Below the pieces are notes generated by a model. The model was not told the DNA's origin and ran no database searches. It was given only the letters and a program-made list of their open reading frames with translations. The position numbers and the translations under genes were made by a program. Below, piece after piece: positions 56,399 to 64,000 of a stretch of DNA of 64,000 nt. The stretch comes from Terribacillus saccharophilus (lineage in GTDB: Bacteria > Bacillota > Bacilli > Bacillales > Amphibacillaceae), in NCBI GenBank assembly GCA_900110015.1, contig FOCD01000001.1, positions 1,291,994-1,355,993 on the forward strand, given 5' to 3'. How positions within the stretch are numbered: position 1 is the stretch's first letter; the number at the start of each line of letters is the position of its first letter.

Positions 56399-56427
56399 TT
56401 CGTAACATAATTGTAATTTTCGGGTGT
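56399..56427 (-). promoter_or_regulatory. candidate autoregulatory SigI promoter
   Basis: On the minus strand ACACCCGAAAA is followed after 14-15 bases by CGAAAAA. SigI promoters described in bacilli and clostridia use a C-rich or A-tract -35 region and a CGAA -10. The element lies just ahead of the sigI ribosome binding site, as expected for autoregulation. Confidence 0.5.
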
Positions 56428-56594
56428 AACAAGCTAAATTCATTTGTAAATTTCGTATAAATTCATTCGTGTTTTTTATACATGACATATGACTTACTCC
56501 AATACTTAACCAATATGCCTATCATACAACACTCAGAGTGAAAGCTGCTTCTCAAAATAATTACAAAAAAATTAAATCTCTGCAACAATAACCC

Positions 56595-56636
56595 CCACAA
56601 AAAAGCCGCCCTGTATATTCAGGACGGCTCTTTCAT
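56595..56636 (-). terminator. terminator of the bmrCD operon
   Basis: GAGCCGTCCTG and CAGGACGGCT-type arms pair on the minus strand and run into TTTTTTG, just past the bmrD stop. Confidence 0.8.
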
Positions 56637-58669
56637 TAACCGGCAGAACGTTTGATGCCACTTTGCTGCATCAAATACATCTGATAATATTGTCCCTGTT
56701 TCTCCAATAGGGACATATGATTGCCTTGTTCCAATATCTTCCCGTGATCCAGGACAAAAATCTGGTCAGCGTGCATAATTGTCGAAAGTCTATGAGCAAT
56801 AACTAATGTTGTCCTGCCTTGCTTTAGTACCTCCAAAGCCCGCTGAATAATTGCCTCTGTTTCCGTATCTATATTGGCTGTTGCTTCGTCCAGGATAAGA
56901 ATGGACGGATTGAAAGCCAATGCTCTCGCAAAGGAGACAAGCTGGCGTTCGCCCATAGACAGTGTGGATCCGCCTTCCTTGACTGGTTCATCATATTGTT
57001 TTGGAAGCTTGGAAATGAATTGTTCCGCTCCCACGGCTTGTAACGCCTGAATTGCCATTTCCCGAGAAATATCCGGGTTATTCATCGTCACATTTGTCAA
57101 AATCGTACCTGTGAAAAGGAACGGATCTTGCAGTACGATACCCATACTGCTGCGGACCTGCTGACGTGACATTTCTTTTGTGTCAATACCATCAATCGTT
57201 ATTTTGCCTTTTTGATGATCATAAAACCGGAATAGTAAATTCATGATTGAACTTTTTCCAGAACCAGTATGGCCAACAAAGGCTGCTGTCTGTCCGCTTT
57301 TCACCTCAAAGCTAAGATCCTTTAGGACATAATCTTTGTCATTATAAGCAAAGCTGACATGTTCAAAAGCAATCTCTCCACGGTTTTTCTCCCGTCTAAC
57401 CTCCGAATCCACATCCTCACCCGGCTGATCAAGCAGCTGGAATACCCGGGAAGCAGCGACACGAGCTTGCTCCAGCAGCGGCAGCTGGTTCACAGCATCT
57501 GTAACCGGATTGAATAAACGGTTTAAGTAATCAACAAAAGCATATAGTACACCGACAGTAACGATAGAGCCGCCTGTTACAGCCGCACCGCCGAAATACC
57601 AGATGAATGCAACGAAAGCTAAATTACGAAGCACCGTCACTAAGTTATGCGAAGTCAAAGCGCTAAGCTTCATCAGCTTACGCTGATATGTGAAATTTCG
57701 CGTATTCAGTACTTCGAATTCTGCTTTCGTCTCTTTTTCCCGGTTGAACGCCTGAATGATCGGCATGCCCTGAATCGATTCATTGATACTGCCGTTAATT
57801 TCACTTACTGTTTTTCTGACGACTTTATTGTATTTGGTACCGAAGTACTTATACACCTTCATCCAAGCCCAGAAAATAGGAATTACGAGCAAGCAGATAG
57901 CAGCAAGCCGGGCATTCAAGAAGAACATGGCAACGAAAATGCCGGCCATGTACACAAAACTCGTTACAAAGGTTGCTAGTACCCTTTCATATAAATCTCG
58001 GATTGCCTCTGTATCATTTGTGATCCGAGCTACGATCGTACCGGCTGGCCGATCCACATAATAATTGATTGGGACACGCTGCGTGTGAGCGAAAATGTCG
58101 TTCCGCATCGTGCGGACGATTTTATTGGAAGCCTGTTGAAGCAGGAAGGTCTTCCAAAACTGGAATATAGCCGCGATAAACAGAAGCGCTGCATAGATAA
58201 TTAAGAGGATGATAATCGGCTGGAACTGCGGACTGAAGAATTCATACAGCTGACTTGCTGAAAGTCTTGTTCCTTCCGCTTCCTCTATCCCTCCTGGACT
58301 ATCAACCGTGATCATTCCATTCTCTAATGATCTGCTGCCATCCAGAGGTAAAACCGCATCCGTAAAATAAAAATGCCTGCCAATCTGCAATATGGTTGCT
58401 TCACCTACTGCATCTTCTTTCGTTTGTATCTCATCAGATCGTACATAGGTCTTTCCTTCATAATTCACTGTCTTATCTGTTTCACCTTCGACCTCGTACC
58501 AAGTAGCTTCAATACCAAGGATATGATGATCAATGATTCTAGCGGCAATTAAAGGTCCTGCCAACTCCAATACTACCGCAATCAGCAGACAGACGAGACC
58601 GATATTGATGGTCTTCTTATTGCTTAAAGCGTATCGGAACAGTCTTCGTTCCGTCGTGTTTTTCTTCAT
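56636..58669 (-). CDS. bmrD: heterodimeric ABC multidrug exporter subunit BmrD (YheH)
   Basis: This 677-residue subunit has six membrane helices and an extracellular insert between helices 1 and 2 (about 45-135), as in BmrD. Its nucleotide-binding domain has Walker A GHTGSGKSS, Walker B SILILDEATANID with the catalytic Glu, but a non-standard signature (LSMGERQLVSFAR). It overlaps bmrC by four bases. BmrCD exports drugs and is induced by ribosome-targeting antibiotics in B. subtilis. Confidence 0.92.
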   Translation of the reverse strand: MKKNTTERRLFRYALSNKKTINIGLVCLLIAVVLELAGPLIAARIIDHHILGIEATWYEVEGETDKTVNYEGKTYVRSDEIQTKEDAVGEATILQIGRHFYFTDAVLPLDGSRSLENGMITVDSPGGIEEAEGTRLSASQLYEFFSPQFQPIIILLIIYAALLFIAAIFQFWKTFLLQQASNKIVRTMRNDIFAHTQRVPINYYVDRPAGTIVARITNDTEAIRDLYERVLATFVTSFVYMAGIFVAMFFLNARLAAICLLVIPIFWAWMKVYKYFGTKYNKVVRKTVSEINGSINESIQGMPIIQAFNREKETKAEFEVLNTRNFTYQRKLMKLSALTSHNLVTVLRNLAFVAFIWYFGGAAVTGGSIVTVGVLYAFVDYLNRLFNPVTDAVNQLPLLEQARVAASRVFQLLDQPGEDVDSEVRREKNRGEIAFEHVSFAYNDKDYVLKDLSFEVKSGQTAAFVGHTGSGKSSIMNLLFRFYDHQKGKITIDGIDTKEMSRQQVRSSMGIVLQDPFLFTGTILTNVTMNNPDISREMAIQALQAVGAEQFISKLPKQYDEPVKEGGSTLSMGERQLVSFARALAFNPSILILDEATANIDTETEAIIQRALEVLKQGRTTLVIAHRLSTIMHADQIFVLDHGKILEQGNHMSLLEKQGQYYQMYLMQQSGIKRSAG

Positions 58670-60417
58670 GAGGAGATAACCTCCTTATCCTCTAGCTGCT
58701 GCAAGTAATATTGACTTGCATACCAGCCGTTTGCGGCTAAAAGTTCTTCATGCGTACCCTGTTCGATAATTCCGCCGGCATCCAGCACGATAATCTGTTC
58801 TGCGTGCTTAACAGCCGAAAGTCGGTGAGCTGCAATAATTGTTGTTTTATCCTGGCGTTCTGTTTTCAAATGTTCGATGATATTCGCTTCAGTCTTGCCA
58901 TCAACCGCACTCATCGAATCATCCAGGATCAATATTTCCGGATTTTTTATAAAAGCACGTGCCAGCGCTACTCGCTGTTTTTGACCTCCAGAAAGCGTTA
59001 CGCCGCTCTCACCCACTTTTGTATCAAGACCTTCTGGCAAACTCTGAATATCTGTAAGAAAGTGCGCGAGTTTCATTACGTGTAAAATCTCTTCATCAGT
59101 TGCATCATGTTTACCATACTGGATGTTCTCTCTGATTGATTTAGAAAAGAGAATCTGTTCCTGCGGTACATAACCGATCCAGCTACGTGTCTTTTCCAAT
59201 GAGAACTCCTCTATTGGCGTACCTCCAAGAAGCAATCTGCCTTCCCCTGGAGGATATTGACGAAGCAGCTGCTTGAACAGCGTCGACTTTCCGGCACCAG
59301 TCTTTCCGACAACACCAAGTGTTGTTCCTTGTTTGATTTCCAAGGTGATAGTATGAAGACGTTCTGTATCATTCCCCGGGTAACGGAAGCTCACGTGATC
59401 AAAAACAATATCCCCTGGTTTTTCCTTTTCAGCAGGCTTTCCAGGATCTGTTACGTCGGCAGGATAATCGAGTGTCGTATTGACACGGTCCAGGGAAGCA
59501 TTTCCGCGCTGCAGCACATTGATCAGTTCCCCTACCGCAAACATTGGCCAAATCAGCATGCCAAGATACATATTGAATGACACTAAATTCCCTAGTGTAA
59601 TTTCATTACGAAAGACAAGCAAAGCTCCATAGCCGATACCAATCGTGTAAGAAAGCCCAACAAGGATTTTCATTGTCGGCTCGAACAATGCATCGATTTT
59701 GGCTACCTTAATATTTTTTTGATAAACATCTTCCGTCATATCCTGGAATCGCTGCTCATCTTGTTTTTCTTGAACGAACGCCCTGGTGACACGAACGCCG
59801 CGGATTGATTCCAATACTTCATTATTCAGGTTCCCGAAAGCTTCCTGAGCTTCTGTGAAGCGCTCGTTGATTGCTTCTCCATATTTATGCATTACGATAG
59901 CCATGATAGGCATCGGGATAAGAGCGACTAATGTCAGCTCCCAGCTGATTGAAAACCCCATGATTCCGATAATCATCAGCATGAAAATGCTCGAGTCGAC
60001 TAAGGTCAGCACCCCGAAGCCGCTTGTCATGTAAATGGCCCTTAAATCATTTGTTCCTTGGGCCATCAAATCACCTACTTTTTTCTTGTCAAAGAATGTA
60101 GGCGTCATACGGAAGAAATGTCCCATTAGCTTGGAGCGCATCAATCTTTCCAGAATTGCGGAACCGCTGAACAGCGTGTAGTCCCATACATAGGAGATAA
60201 CGTAGTGTAAGACAATCAGTACTGCAAACAGACCGATGACTTGCCAAAGCCTCTCCGATGTAAGCGAGTTATAATTGATCTCATCAATCGTCTGGCCGAT
60301 TAGCATCGGCGGAATTAACCCGATCAAACTGGCTATAATAAGTGCGATAATTGCAATCGTATATCGCTTCCAATATTTCAGGAAAAACCAATCTAACTTT
60401 TTCAACACATCAAACAT
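58666..60417 (-). CDS. bmrC: heterodimeric ABC multidrug exporter subunit BmrC (YheI)
   Basis: This 583-residue half-transporter has six membrane helices (about 17-315) and a nucleotide-binding domain with Walker A GKTGAGKST and a canonical signature LSGGQKQR, but Asp replaces the catalytic Glu (LILDDSMSAVDGKTE). This is the degenerate partner of BmrD, so one hydrolysis site is active. The start lies downstream of a leader with two terminators and small ORFs. Confidence 0.92.
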   Translation of the reverse strand: MFDVLKKLDWFFLKYWKRYTIAIIALIIASLIGLIPPMLIGQTIDEINYNSLTSERLWQVIGLFAVLIVLHYVISYVWDYTLFSGSAILERLMRSKLMGHFFRMTPTFFDKKKVGDLMAQGTNDLRAIYMTSGFGVLTLVDSSIFMLMIIGIMGFSISWELTLVALIPMPIMAIVMHKYGEAINERFTEAQEAFGNLNNEVLESIRGVRVTRAFVQEKQDEQRFQDMTEDVYQKNIKVAKIDALFEPTMKILVGLSYTIGIGYGALLVFRNEITLGNLVSFNMYLGMLIWPMFAVGELINVLQRGNASLDRVNTTLDYPADVTDPGKPAEKEKPGDIVFDHVSFRYPGNDTERLHTITLEIKQGTTLGVVGKTGAGKSTLFKQLLRQYPPGEGRLLLGGTPIEEFSLEKTRSWIGYVPQEQILFSKSIRENIQYGKHDATDEEILHVMKLAHFLTDIQSLPEGLDTKVGESGVTLSGGQKQRVALARAFIKNPEILILDDSMSAVDGKTEANIIEHLKTERQDKTTIIAAHRLSAVKHAEQIIVLDAGGIIEQGTHEELLAANGWYASQYYLQQLEDKEVISS

Positions 60418-60460
60418 ACTTTTCCCAACCTTCTATCGCGAATTTGTCTCAGTCGTTCAG

Positions 60461-60514
60461 CTAACCATCATCATTCCAATCTTCTCCCCATTGTTTCGTC
60501 TGAACGTTCAGCAT
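60461..60514 (-). CDS. second leader ORF before bmrC, 17 residues
   Basis: ATG 60514 has AAGGAGG at ideal distance (ACAAGGAGGAAAGGTT) and opens a 17-codon frame, MLNVQTKQWGEDWNDDG, that ends 44 bases before bmrC. The strong ribosome binding site suggests it is translated. It could couple or pace bmrC translation, but it might also be an accidental ORF. Confidence 0.4.
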   Translation of the reverse strand: MLNVQTKQWGEDWNDDG

Positions 60515-60543
60515 AACCTTTCCTCCTTGTTTTCTAGTTATGA

Positions 60544-60586
60544 TAAAAAGCCGAAAGGGAACTCCGGCTTGTATCAACAATCCCTT
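60544..60586 (-). terminator. second attenuator terminator with competing antiterminator, bmrCD leader
   Basis: AAGCCG (60548-60553) and CGGCTT (60565-60570) form a terminator followed by T5 on the minus strand. AAGGGA and TCCCTT (60555-60560 and 60581-60586) can pair alternatively and would break the terminator, as in transcriptional attenuation. Confidence 0.65.
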
Positions 60587-60604
60587 GAATTTGTGCATAA
60601 AAAA

Positions 60605-60632
60605 AACGCGCACGCCCGCAGACGTACACGTT
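60605..60632 (-). terminator. first attenuator terminator of the bmrCD leader
   Basis: On the minus strand AACGTGTACGTC and GGCGTGCGCGTT form a 12-bp stem with three G-U pairs and a four-base loop, then eight T. It lies about 50 bases after the leader ORF stop. Confidence 0.75.
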
Positions 60633-60681
60633 CTCAGAAGTAAGCAGCAAGCGATATGCGGCAGACTCCGTCCAGATATAG

Positions 60682-60762
60682 TTATCTCTGTAAAGATTCC
60701 GAAGAAAGGAGGAGCTGCCCATTATGAAATTGGCTGAAAAAAGCTATTTTCCGGTTATTCAT
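60682..60762 (-). CDS. leader peptide upstream of bmrCD, 26 residues
   Basis: ATG 60762 follows AAAGGAGGAACCCACA, a strong ribosome binding site, and opens a 26-codon frame starting MNNRKIAFFSQFHNG. It lies between a good promoter (60803-60832) and two terminators. In B. subtilis the leader gene bmrB controls bmrCD by ribosome-mediated attenuation; this is the positional counterpart. The sequence is too short to prove homology. Confidence 0.65.
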   Translation of the reverse strand: MNNRKIAFFSQFHNGQLLLSSESLQR

Positions 60763-60802
60763 TGTGGGTTCCTCCTTTCCAATTGTTATTTTATGCATAA
60801 TA

Positions 60803-60832
60803 AGTATATACATACCGGTTCAAAAAGGTCAA
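60803..60832 (-). promoter_or_regulatory. SigA-type promoter of the bmrCD leader
   Basis: TTGACC (minus strand, 60827-60832) and TATACT (60803-60808) are separated by 18 bases. The start would fall about 40 bases before the leader ribosome binding site. Confidence 0.7.
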
Positions 60833-60930
60833 CGTAATTTTCAAATAATTTGTGCAATAGGCAATATGTAAACACTTGTCCTGGTATGGTAAACTAAAGA
60901 AGATAATTTTAAAAAGGAGTGTCACGATCT

Positions 60931-61497
60931 ATGTTATTAGATGACATCTTGGCTCATAACCAAAAATTCGTAGAAGACAAAGTATATGCACAGTATGAAA
61001 CAGACAAGTTCCCTTCAAAGAAAGCTGTCATTCTAACTTGTATGGATGCCCGCTTGCTTGAATTGCTGCCAAAAGCAGTTAATTTGAAGAATGGAGATGC
61101 AAAAATCATTCAGAATGCTGGCGCAATGCTCGTTGACACTTCTGACAGTGCCATGAAAAGTATTTTAGTAGCAATACATGCCTTAAAGGGCGAAGAAGTA
61201 TTCGTTATCGGTCACAAAGACTGCGGCATGCATCATCTGCACGGCTCTGATATGCTGGAACAAATCAGCAAACAAGGTGGAGATGTTGAGACATACTTGC
61301 GCCAATCATCCAGTGAGGATATTGCAAATACATGGTTCGATGGTTTCAATAGTGTGGAGGATTCAGTAGAAAGCAGCGCCTCCTTGATTGCTAATCATCC
61401 ATTGCTTCCAAAACAGGTTCCAGTACATGCACTCGTAATTGATCCCGCAACTGGTGAACTGACTGTTATCCGCAACGGATATGAAAAAACCAACTGA
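60931..61497 (+). CDS. ytiB: beta-carbonic-anhydrase-like protein YtiB
   Basis: This 188-residue zinc enzyme interconverts CO2 and bicarbonate. Zinc and catalytic residues are Cys37, Asp39 and Arg41 in CMDAR, and His95 with Cys98 in HKDCG. ATG 60931 is preferred to GTG 60919, which lies in the AAGGAGTG ribosome binding site. The size matches the short YtiB group. Confidence 0.87.
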   Translation: MLLDDILAHNQKFVEDKVYAQYETDKFPSKKAVILTCMDARLLELLPKAVNLKNGDAKIIQNAGAMLVDTSDSAMKSILVAIHALKGEEVFVIGHKDCGMHHLHGSDMLEQISKQGGDVETYLRQSSSEDIANTWFDGFNSVEDSVESSASLIANHPLLPKQVPVHALVIDPATGELTVIRNGYEKTN

Positions 61498-61522
61498 CAA
61501 TTTGTCAGTTGGTTTTTTTTGA
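61481..61522. terminator. bidirectional terminator between ytiB and the MurG-type gene
   Basis: AACCAACTGACAA and TTGTCAGTTGGTT pair with T-runs on both sides. Confidence 0.9.
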
Positions 61523-62584
61523 ATGTTCTTTTATGATTTCAATTACACGTTGTTTCGCTTCTTGGCTTTCATAATGACTCATGTTTCGTAAAATTTCATT
61601 TTTATGTTCCTTGAGATCCTGTAAATGCTGAATCAAGGTAGCACTTGTCAGATTCTCTTCTTCCAGAACATCTGCATAGCCTTGTTTCTTGAAGGAGCTT
61701 GCATTAAGCAATTGGTCTCCTCGACTGGCTTTACGAGATAAAGGAACTAGCAGCATCGGCTTACGCAGTGCCAAAAATTCAAAGATCGCATTTGAACCTG
61801 CTCGTGACAAGACAAAATCAGAAGCTGCAAACAAATCGTTCAGCCCTTCATTCACATATTCAAATTGTACGTATCCATCTCGCTTGATCGTATTATCCAT
61901 TTGATTTTTTCCACAGATATGAACGATCTGGAATTCGTTTAAAAGCGTATCCAAGCTGGAACGAACAGCTTCGTTGATCAATTGGGAACCACCGCTTCCT
62001 CCCATGATGAACAGCACAGCTTTTTCAGGAGAAAACCCAAGTTGCTCCAAACCGACCCGACGATTACCTTGAATAAGCTCATCCCGCACAACCGCTCCAA
62101 CCCATTCTGCTTTCTTAGCAGAAACATGTGATACCGTTTCTGCAAATGTTGTCACGATTTTCTTTGCGAATGGCATAGCAAGCTTATTCGCGAGTCCCGG
62201 TGTGATATCTGATTCATGAATGACAGCTGGAATATGACGGAGCCAAGATGCAAACAAGACTGGCACCGAAACGAATCCACCTTTTGAGAAAATTACATGT
62301 GGTTTCACTTTCCCCATGATTCGATACGCCTGCATTGTTCCTTTCATCACTTTGAAAGGATCCTTGAAATTCTCTTTGGACATGTACCTTCTCAGTTTTC
62401 CTGTTGAGATACTATGATAGGTAACGCCTTCCATCGGTTCAATAAGGTCACGCTCTATTCCATTTTTTGAACCAATGTAATCGATCTTCCATCCTTCCTG
62501 CCTGAATACAGGAATCAAGGCCACGTTCACGATTACATGGCCGGCAGTGCCGCCCCCCGTAAATAGAATCCGTTTTTCCTTCAT
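61505..62584 (-). CDS. MurG-type UDP-GlcNAc:lipid I N-acetylglucosaminyltransferase
   Basis: This protein of about 359 residues is a GT28 glycosyltransferase that adds GlcNAc to lipid I in peptidoglycan synthesis. The N-terminal glycine loop is FTGGGTAGHV (MurG), with HESDITPG in the middle and SRAGSNAIFEFLALRKPMLL in the donor-binding domain. ATG 62584 follows GGGAAGG; the frame opens at 62617. It is not in a dcw cluster, so it is probably a second MurG, as in the B. cereus group. Confidence 0.88.
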   Translation of the reverse strand: MKEKRILFTGGGTAGHVIVNVALIPVFRQEGWKIDYIGSKNGIERDLIEPMEGVTYHSISTGKLRRYMSKENFKDPFKVMKGTMQAYRIMGKVKPHVIFSKGGFVSVPVLFASWLRHIPAVIHESDITPGLANKLAMPFAKKIVTTFAETVSHVSAKKAEWVGAVVRDELIQGNRRVGLEQLGFSPEKAVLFIMGGSGGSQLINEAVRSSLDTLLNEFQIVHICGKNQMDNTIKRDGYVQFEYVNEGLNDLFAASDFVLSRAGSNAIFEFLALRKPMLLVPLSRKASRGDQLLNASSFKKQGYADVLEEENLTSATLIQHLQDLKEHKNEILRNMSHYESQEAKQRVIEIIKEHSKKTN

Positions 62585-62766
62585 GTTGTAAATCCTTCCC
62601 TTTCCCATTAAAAGCACTTCTCTATTTAATATATCTGTAATTTATTTGTAATATAAACGAAACATTTTATCGCCTATTCTATCCTAAAGGATAATTTAGA
62701 AAAAAGAAAGGGCTTTTTGGCATATGACCAATATATGCTTTTTACATGTTCATTTTTCCTAAAAAC

Positions 62767-62799
62767 AGAAAAAAACAGCAGTGAAATACTGCTGTTCAA
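62767..62799 (-). terminator. terminator of yhbH
   Basis: AACAGCAGT and ACTGCTGTT pair; on the minus strand the stem is followed by TTTTTTT. It overlaps the yhbH stop. Confidence 0.85.
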
Positions 62800-63959
62800 A
62801 CGGTGATTTCGGCTTCTTCGTTCGAGAAGAAGCGATGCATTGCATAGAAGACATCGGTTTTCTTTCGCAGCACATAATAACGGAATTTCGGATGTTCCAT
62901 TTTACGGAAAATCTGCATCAATGTAGAATGACGGTTATACTGGTTGACCTCTCCGTAGCCGAACATACTTGATTTCTCGATAAGCTGATTGATTAAACCA
63001 ATGCATCGACTGTTATCAGAAGTAAGGTTGTCACCATCTGAAAAATGGAACGGATAAATATTATAAGCCGATGGTGGATATTTCTCGTCTATTAACTGTA
63101 ATGCTTTCCTGTAAGCAGATGAACAGATTGTACCCCCGCTTTCTCCTTTAGAGAAAAAGGACTCTTCATCGACAACATTCGCTTCTGTATGATGAGCAAT
63201 GAATTCGATTTCGACTGTTTCGTATTTCGTTCGCAGGAATCTTGTCATCCAAAAGAAGAAGCTTCTAGCCACATATTTCTCCCAATTTCCCATACTGCCG
63301 CTCGTATCCAGCATAGCAAGTACGACAGCCTTCGAATCTGGTTTTTCAATCGTGTCCCATGTTTTGTAACGCACATCTTCTGGATAAATCGGAGCAAACG
63401 ATGCTGTGCCGCTTAGAGCATTTCGTTTGAACGCCTCTAGCATTGTTCGTTTTTTGTCAATATTACCGACAAGCCCAGTTTTTCGGATGTCATGAAACGC
63501 AATATCCGTTACAATCATCTGCTGTTCATCTTTCTGCTCCAAATTCGGCAGTTCAAGCTGACTGTAGAAATTCTCTTCCAGTTCTTCAAATGATACTTCT
63601 GCTTCATAGTAGTCTTGACCTGGCTGGTCTCCAGCTTCCCCTTGCCCTTTGCCAGGCGCCTTCTGCTGACCGCCGGCACGCCCCAGCACATCTCCAACTT
63701 TACTATCGCCTTTTCCTTGGCCGGCATGCTTATTCTTGTCTTGACTATAGCGGATTTTGTATTCATCCAATGATCTAATCGGTATCTTGATCAGATCTTT
63801 TCCATTAGACATGATAATATTTTCTTCCGTGATCAAATCGGGCAGCTTGTTCTTCAATACTTCCTGGACCTTCTCCTGATGCCGCTTTTGATCATCATAT
63901 CCTTTTCGATGGAGGGACCAGTCTTCTTCTGACACTGCAAAATGGTTGGAATCACTCAT
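62796..63959 (-). CDS. yhbH: YhbH/DUF444 sporulation protein
   Basis: This 387-residue protein has a von Willebrand A-like domain with the metal-ion site in [12 protein letters not shown] near residues 217-228 and a G/Q-rich linker at about 85-110. It is the YhbH family protein that acts with the PrkA kinase and SpoVR in sporulation or stress. The window ends just upstream, where prkA is expected. Confidence 0.9.
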   Translation of the reverse strand: MSDSNHFAVSEEDWSLHRKGYDDQKRHQEKVQEVLKNKLPDLITEENIIMSNGKDLIKIPIRSLDEYKIRYSQDKNKHAGQGKGDSKVGDVLGRAGGQQKAPGKGQGEAGDQPGQDYYEAEVSFEELEENFYSQLELPNLEQKDEQQMIVTDIAFHDIRKTGLVGNIDKKRTMLEAFKRNALSGTASFAPIYPEDVRYKTWDTIEKPDSKAVVLAMLDTSGSMGNWEKYVARSFFFWMTRFLRTKYETVEIEFIAHHTEANVVDEESFFSKGESGGTICSSAYRKALQLIDEKYPPSAYNIYPFHFSDGDNLTSDNSRCIGLINQLIEKSSMFGYGEVNQYNRHSTLMQIFRKMEHPKFRYYVLRKKTDVFYAMHRFFSNEEAEITV

Positions 63960-64000
63960 TCGCCAGCCTCCTTAAGATAATTAGTCTATCTTATGCGGGA

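Noticed and set aside
60534-60722. 62-codon minus-strand frame through the bmrCD leader
   Set aside because: It has no ribosome binding site and passes through both terminators; the 26-codon frame with AAAGGAGG is the better leader. A frameshifted relationship cannot be excluded.
1-64000. Prophage, transposon or CRISPR
   Set aside because: No integrase, transposase, phage structural gene or regularly spaced repeat array was seen in the window.

Overview
The window is a chromosomal segment of a Gram-positive, endospore-forming member of the Bacillaceae. Support comes from an alpha/beta-type small acid-soluble spore protein, SpoVR, YhbH, YhcN/YlaJ, YhaL and YjcZ-type sporulation proteins, SigI/RsgI, strong AGGAGG-type ribosome binding sites, and a gene order (ecsABC, hit, prsA, yhaL, yhaM, yhaN, yhaO, yheA, yheB, ssp) that follows the Bacillus subtilis yha/yhe region. 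Two glycine-betaine importers and GbsR-type regulators suggest a salt-tolerant lineage near Terribacillus or Oceanobacillus; the genus is inference. No rRNA, tRNA, CRISPR array, transposase or phage gene was seen.

Layout. 1-3.5 kb: ecsABC (ecsC cut by the window edge) and divergent hit. 3.5-7.7 kb: a YtxH-like protein, then a minus-strand module of an ECF sigma factor, its RskA-type anti-sigma factor, a two-repeat wall-anchored protein with an unusual MPNTG sorting motif, and a sortase with a C-terminal fibronectin-like domain. Both transcription units of the module carry the same 31-bp promoter pattern (ATAGTGATCCA-15 nt-CGTTA), so the sigma factor probably drives itself and the surface protein/sortase pair. 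7.8-15.2 kb: a tandem duplication of a glycine-betaine ABC importer; copy 1 has an intact divergent gbsR-like regulator, copy 2 only a decayed relic of it. 15.2-27.5 kb: yhaI, a DUF3267 protein, prsA, yhaL, an MFS transporter, yhaM, a second GbsR-type regulator, yhaN-yhaO, yheA, yheB, a PucR/CdaR-type regulator and an SASP gene.

27.5-43.5 kb: fumC, a candidate structured small RNA, a VanY-type peptidase, an IDEAL-domain protein, an MFS pump, a CDF metal exporter, a second methionine aminopeptidase, PsiE, an ABC ATPase/permease pair, a 40-residue YjcZ-type protein, yueD, a Mug-type glycosylase, a C39-like peptidase, a dispersed GC-rich palindromic repeat, a methyltransferase, and a four-gene operon that starts with an alkyltransferase-like protein. 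43-56.5 kb: SpoVR, an M20 dipeptidase, a DJ-1/PfpI protein, a methyl-cycle operon yrrT-luxS-mccA-mccB, threonine aldolase, a YhcN/YlaJ lipoprotein, YhdB-like and YhcX proteins, and sigI-rsgI. 56.6-64 kb: the BmrCD-type heterodimeric exporter behind a leader with a small upstream ORF and two successive terminators (attenuation), a beta-carbonic-anhydrase-like protein, a MurG-type glycosyltransferase and yhbH.

Most genes are conserved Bacillaceae housekeeping or sporulation genes. The parts that deserve attention are the sigma/anti-sigma/surface-protein/sortase module with its shared promoter, the duplicated opuA block with its dying regulator copy, the candidate sRNA at about 29.1-29.28 kb, and the bmrCD leader.
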